From positions 1 to 9,272 of the forward strand of contig JAJONK010000490.1 in assembly GCA_021323355.1 (NCBI GenBank): DNA of 9,272 nt, written 5' to 3'. The translations under genes and the position numbers were made by a program. The notes beneath the pieces are model-generated. The model ran no database searches and was not told the origin of the DNA. It saw only the letters and a program-made list of their open reading frames with translations. Of the stretch, positions 6,728 through 9,272 are shown in pieces (the stretch's first letter is position 1; each line of letters begins with the position of its first letter). The stretch is from Deltaproteobacteria bacterium (GTDB lineage: Bacteria; Desulfobacterota; Binatia; UBA9968).

Positions 6728-7417
6728 CTATCTTTGTTCGCGACGGAGTTGCCTGCCGAAGTATTCCCAAAGATTGTGCACCGCATCGGGGTGGTAAAAG
6801 CGTTTCCGCTTGAGCAGGGCTTCGGCGTCAGTGGCCCAGGAAAAAGCTCCCATGGATGCTGCGGCAACTTGTGTCTTGGCGCTGTGCTCGAGGAGCACGC
6901 CGCGGACGCAGGCTTCCTCGATGGAGCTAGCCGCGACGACGATGCCGTGATTGCGCAGCAGGACAATCTTGTGCTCGCCGAGCAATCCGGCAACGGCAAT
7001 CCCTTGTTCGGGCGTGACGATGAGATCGGAAGATTCCTCGAACTTTTTCAATGCCGGCGGATAGAACGCACAGCTCATGTTGGTGATCGGCAGGAGACGG
7101 TGTTCCGAAGAGGCAATAATTGTGGAGTAGACCGGGTGCGTGTGAATGACGCAGCGGATTTCAGGGTTGGTCCGATAAACTTCGCTGTGAATTGGAAATT
7201 CATTGTGCCGTTTGCGTCTGCCGGAGATCTTGTTGCCTGCGAAATCGATAAGAACGAGATCGTCTTCGGTAACTTCCTCTAAGCCAATCCCGGATCCCTT
7301 GATCCAATATTGCCCGGGAGTGTCCGTCAGCGCCGATACATGGCCGTAGATAAAATCGTTATGCCCGTGCATGGCTAAAATCCGGCACGCCAAAGCGAGT
7401 TTTTCTTGTATGGTCAT
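6728..7417 (-). CDS. Class II aldolase/adducin family protein
   Basis: This 229-residue cytoplasmic protein resembles L-fuculose-1-phosphate aldolase and related lyases and decarboxylases. These use a divalent metal, usually zinc, to stabilise an enediolate during C-C bond cleavage. Metal ligands are recognisable as His92 and His94 in IHTHPVYS and His157 in NHGIV. The likely catalytic acid/base is Glu73 in NEFPIHSEVY. The N-terminal YGHVSAL (24-30) and IKGSGIGLEEV (39-49) correspond to the substrate or phosphate loops. Because the phosphate site is not canonical, a non-sugar substrate is possible. ATG 7417 is preferred: GGGGTGG lies upstream and a candidate promoter at 7452-7480 would start RNA just before it. 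The longer frame from TTG 7495 adds 26 unrelated residues across that promoter. The TctA permease follows on the same strand, which hints at uptake plus catabolism of one compound. Confidence 0.88.
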   Translation of the reverse strand: MTIQEKLALACRILAMHGHNDFIYGHVSALTDTPGQYWIKGSGIGLEEVTEDDLVLIDFAGNKISGRRKRHNEFPIHSEVYRTNPEIRCVIHTHPVYSTIIASSEHRLLPITNMSCAFYPPALKKFEESSDLIVTPEQGIAVAGLLGEHKIVLLRNHGIVVAASSIEEACVRGVLLEHSAKTQVAAASMGAFSWATDAEALLKRKRFYHPDAVHNLWEYFGRQLRREQR

Positions 7418-7451
7418 CAATTCCACCCCGGAGTAAATAGTTGCTTCGGCG

Positions 7452-7480
7452 AAGCTAATCGAGAGATCTCCCTCTGTCAA
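7452..7480 (-). promoter_or_regulatory. Candidate sigma-70 promoter of the class II aldolase gene
   Basis: On the minus strand a perfect TTGACA (7480-7475) is followed after exactly 17 bases by TAGCTT (7457-7452), which keeps the three most conserved -10 positions (T, A and final T). Transcription would begin near 7445, giving a leader of about 28 bases before ATG 7417. The spacer holds an 8-bp palindrome GAGATCTC (7463-7470), a possible operator core. Confidence 0.5.
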
Positions 7481-8080
7481 ATGGCTGATGGCCAATTTGA
7501 TCTCTTAAATGTGGTGGGAGATAGTTCTGTACGGGAACAAATGAATTGAGAAAATTCCCGACCTAGAGCCTAGACAAGAAGGCTAGCGACGGCTTTCGAC
7601 AATTACGGCAGGATAGATCCCAGTTTCCTGCCCTTTCGACGGGTGAAGCTGAGGATGGGGAATTTGCACGGCGCCACTTTAAGAGCTGATGGTTAAGAGG
7701 TTTATCCGCGCCTATGCTTCCAGCTCAGCGGAACTCGGAAAGTGTAACTACGTCGCCCAGTGTGGGGAACGCTGAACATCCTAAAACGACAATTATCAAA
7801 ATATCGCTTTAGAGGTTTAACTTACCAATGAAATCTAAGCCAATGGAATTCTAAGAGACTATGAGAATCCAGAGGGCGAATCTAGATAACTCTGGCCCCA
7901 TGACCTGGAAGCAGTCGCGGAATTTAAAGCGAGAGCGGAAGCAGTAAGCTTACACTATGCGGAAAAGTAAAATTTAGAACCAGATACGGCTATGCAAGTG
8001 CAGGAATATTAGTACCGCACCAAAGATTCGCAGTGTAAAAGGCTCTGAAGAAGAGCTGATGATTGAGGCACATCCAACAC
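7481..8080. other. Gene-poor stretch, possibly decayed sequence
   Basis: No open frame in these 600 bases has both a credible start and a credible length. The sequence is locally AT-rich and dense in stops. It contains a 7-bp hairpin GGCAGGA/TCCTGCC (7607-7632) flanked by direct repeats CTTTCGAC (7593-7600 and 7633-7640). There is also an imperfect direct repeat AAGAGCTGATGRTTRAG at 7681-7697 and 8051-8067 (R is A or G). A 28-codon frame at 7689-7775 begins MVKRFIRAYA, faintly like a piece of a periplasmic binding protein, but it is too short to trust. No tRNA, CRISPR or transposase trace was seen. Confidence 0.45.
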
Positions 8081-8230
8081 TCATTTTTCAGGACGCGGAT
8101 GCGCGTCCTTATACTCCTTCATGTATTCATCCAGCAAGAAGTCCGCTTCCTCTTTCGAGATGATCCCATGCGTGCGGGCACGCGATATCGACGAGTATCT
8201 AATTTTCTCCTGAATTTCTTGTTTATTCAT
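8081..8230 (-). CDS. Small uncharacterised 49-residue protein
   Basis: The minus strand has ATG at 8230-8228 and TGA at 8083-8081, encoding 49 residues that begin MNKQEIQEKIRYSS and end KDAHPRPEK. The case for a real gene is a good ribosome binding site (AGGAG at 8241-8237, six bases before ATG) and a composition typical of a soluble helical protein. About 45% of residues are charged or histidine, with heptad-like hydrophobic positions in EADFLLDEYMKEY at 28-40. There are no cysteines, signal peptide or membrane segment. I do not recognise the family, and a regulatory or structural role would be a guess. The start codon and ribosome binding site lie in a 6-bp hairpin, and the last codons form a 7-bp GC hairpin; both are described separately. 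The gene stands alone between the gene-poor region and the divergently oriented DUF1772-like gene. Confidence 0.62.
   Translation of the reverse strand: MNKQEIQEKIRYSSISRARTHGIISKEEADFLLDEYMKEYKDAHPRPEK
8091..8108 (-). repeat. GC-rich 7-bp inverted repeat inside the end of the small gene
   Basis: GGACGCG (8091-8097) and CGCGTCC (8102-8108) form a perfect stem with a 4-base loop. It spans codons for DAHPRP near the C-terminus of the 49-residue protein and ends just before its stop. On the minus strand the following bases are TGAAAAATGA, so there is no U-tract and an intrinsic terminator is unlikely. It may stabilise the 3' end of the message. Confidence 0.5.
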
Positions 8231-8244
8231 AGGTAGCTCCTATG
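8228..8244 (-). promoter_or_regulatory. Hairpin enclosing the ribosome binding site and start codon of the small gene
   Basis: The minus-strand RNA CAUAGGAGCUACCUAUG forms a perfect 6-bp stem (CAUAGG with CCUAUG) and a 5-base loop. The 5' arm includes AGG of the Shine-Dalgarno AGGAG and the 3' arm contains the AUG start. Folding would hide both, so translation could depend on temperature, a binding protein or an upstream ribosome. The geometry is seen in the sequence; the regulatory role is inferred. Confidence 0.45.
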
Positions 8245-8479
8245 CTGGATTCTTCTTAACCGCACAAGATCACTTCCTCATAAACGAATCAACAAGTTTG
8301 CATGAAAAACTTAAAAGATTATGCCGGAAGTCATCGGACCTTAGGATTGGCATTGTTTAGACTATGGCGCTTCAGTGAGTACGAGAGTTGAAGCCGTCAG
8401 GCCACGCGCTGTAATCACTTAGAACAATTTTCGACTGCCATAGCTATCAGCAGCAAATCTTCTTGTCGGGAGAGGTACT

Positions 8480-8971
8480 ATGTTGTTAAGGATCATGCGC
8501 TTTTTTACGCTGATGCTGGCGTCACTCGGAATGTCATTAGGGGCAGCTCACACTCTGGAGCTGGTTCCAAAGATGAATTACGACCCTGAGCTGTATGCCC
8601 AGGTGACGAGCACGCTCTACAGATATTACGGAACCGTCGGAGGACCGATTCAAGTTTTGGCTTTGTTGGCGTCGGTTATCCTATCATTTATGACTAGGCG
8701 CTCTCACGGGTTTGGGCTGACGGTAGCTGGGACCTTCTGTTTGATGATCTCGCTCGGTTTGTGGTTTGTGCTCGTACAGTCCGTCAACGTCGAGTGGGGC
8801 AGCGTTTTGCAGACAGGGCCGCGTTCGGCGGTGGTGGAATCTTACCTCAAACTGCGCGAGCAATGGGAGTATGGCCACGTCGCGGCGTTTATCGCCTGGT
8901 TCTCTGGAGTAGCCCTGCTGACCCTTTCAATCATTGCAGATACGCACAAAATCATCGCAGAGAAGGATTAA
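8480..8971 (+). CDS. Four-helix membrane protein, DUF1772-like
   Basis: This 163-residue protein has four predicted membrane helices at about 5-24, 52-71, 79-100 and 132-152. The features match DUF1772-type (anthrone oxygenase-like) proteins as I know them: an early AAHTLELVPKM segment after helix 1, and LREQWEYGHVAAF just before and into helix 4, where the family has a conserved W-E-x-x-H pattern. Most family members have no known function, so no reaction is assigned. ATG 8480 is supported by GGGAGAGG at 8468-8475; an internal ATG at codon 6 is less well placed. The upstream 249 bases contain no other gene on this strand and only poor promoter matches. Its 3' end converges on the glyoxalase-like gene. 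TctB, also a small four-helix protein, was considered, but the W-E-x-x-H segment and the distance from TctA argue against it. Confidence 0.78.
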   Translation: MLLRIMRFFTLMLASLGMSLGAAHTLELVPKMNYDPELYAQVTSTLYRYYGTVGGPIQVLALLASVILSFMTRRSHGFGLTVAGTFCLMISLGLWFVLVQSVNVEWGSVLQTGPRSAVVESYLKLREQWEYGHVAAFIAWFSGVALLTLSIIADTHKIIAEKD

Positions 8972-8976
8972 TCCGT

Positions 8977-9003
8977 TAGCGAAAGTTCGCTCGGCTTTCG
9001 CTA
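8977..9003. repeat. 9-bp inverted repeat between convergent genes
   Basis: TAGCGAAAG (8977-8985) and CTTTCGCTA (8995-9003) form a perfect stem with a 9-base loop, starting 6 bases after the DUF1772-like stop and about 50 bases after the glyoxalase-like stop on the other strand. The position suits a shared transcription end, but neither side has a T-run, so it is a weak or Rho-assisted terminator at best. Confidence 0.45.
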
Positions 9004-9054
9004 CTGATGGCACTGGGAGTGAACTCAGCGAACCAAATGGATTAGGACGATGAA

Positions 9055-9272
9055 TTATGCGGCAGCTTTGAAGTAGAGATGAGCGCCGTGAGTTAAACTT
9101 TGCTCCAATGGCTTAGCCTCGGCGACACGGCTCCAGAGAGTGGCGGAGAACGGGGATGGTCCATAGGTGCTTATCCAGTTTATCAGCGGACTCGATGCAT
9201 TCGATGGCTTGAGAAAGTCTACGGTATGTTGTCCGACAGAAAAACTTAAACCTTCGGCTCCAAGTTCTGTTC
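9055..9272 (-). CDS. Glyoxalase-like (VOC superfamily) protein, 3' end only
   Basis: The minus strand is open from the right edge to a TAA at 9057-9055, giving the last 71 residues of a gene that starts outside the window. The sequence reads as real protein: GLSFSVGQHTVDFLKP, then SPLINWISTYGPSPFSATLW, ending LTHGAHLYFKAAA. The beta-strand, 'VDFLKP' and 'SPL-NWI-x-x-x-G' pattern resembles the C-terminal half of glyoxalase-like domain proteins, which bind a metal and small organic molecules; the specific substrate is unknown. The metal ligands cannot be judged from this fragment. The fragment is supported by an uninterrupted frame and sensible codons, but the family name rests on pattern memory. 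An unrelated beta-rich enzyme is possible. Confidence 0.6.
   Translation of the reverse strand, partial: TELGAEGLSFSVGQHTVDFLKPSNASSPLINWISTYGPSPFSATLWSRVAEAKPLEQSLTHGAHLYFKAAA

Noticed and set aside
6644..7282. 212-codon + strand open frame
   Set aside because: It is entirely or mostly antisense to the class II aldolase, which has recognisable metal-ligand motifs. Long antisense frames are common in such genes.
7418..7495. N-terminal extension of the aldolase from TTG 7495
   Set aside because: The extension overlaps a good promoter candidate and does not resemble class II aldolase N-termini, which begin near MTIQEKLALACR.
7534..7561. CGGGAA...TTCCCG inverted repeat as a terminator or operator
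   Set aside because: The 6-bp arms are separated by a long loop with no T-run, and no gene end is nearby that would need it.
8480..8971. The four-helix protein as the missing TctB partner
   Set aside because: It lies on the opposite strand 2 kb away and carries the W-E-x-x-H segment and early AAHTLEL motif of DUF1772-like proteins.

Overview
This looks like a bacterial chromosome segment of roughly balanced GC content, with ordinary Shine-Dalgarno starts and no phage, insertion-sequence, CRISPR, tRNA or rRNA signature. The gene families are a type 5 uracil-DNA glycosylase, a fused FAD/Fe-S 2-hydroxyacid dehydrogenase of the YdiJ type, a short ComEA-like protein, an RNase Sa-like enzyme with barstar, and a TctA permease beside a class II aldolase. 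From general family knowledge this mix suits an environmental proteobacterium, possibly betaproteobacterial. No phylogenetic test was possible, so the placement is tentative.

Layout: the window opens with the 3' end of a uracil-DNA glycosylase gene (+). Next is a long + strand gene for a two-domain flavin and iron-sulfur dehydrogenase. It is broken near position 2111, where about 20 residues are missing and the frame changes. Positions 3483-7417 hold a block of minus-strand genes. In transcription order they are a class II aldolase, a TctA-type permease, a secreted guanyl-type ribonuclease, its barstar inhibitor (4-bp ATGA overlap) and a secreted ComEA-like helix-hairpin-helix protein ending in a clear intrinsic terminator. 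Positions 7418-8080 carry no convincing gene apart from the aldolase promoter. A 49-codon minus-strand gene at 8081-8230 has a strong ribosome binding site that lies inside a small hairpin with its start codon. A four-helix DUF1772-like membrane protein (+, 8480-8971) then converges on the 3' end of a glyoxalase-like gene (-) that runs off the right edge.

How the genes work together: the clearest functional unit is ribonuclease plus barstar, a toxin and immunity pair coupled by overlapping stop and start codons, with the recognisable catalytic and inhibitory acidic residues present. The aldolase and TctA permease could take up and process an organic acid, but the usual TctB and TctC partners are absent here. 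The dehydrogenase has probably lost function unless the junction is an assembly error. I saw no convincing new multi-gene system. The least explained elements are the 49-residue protein with its hairpin-masked start and the gene-poor stretch beside it.
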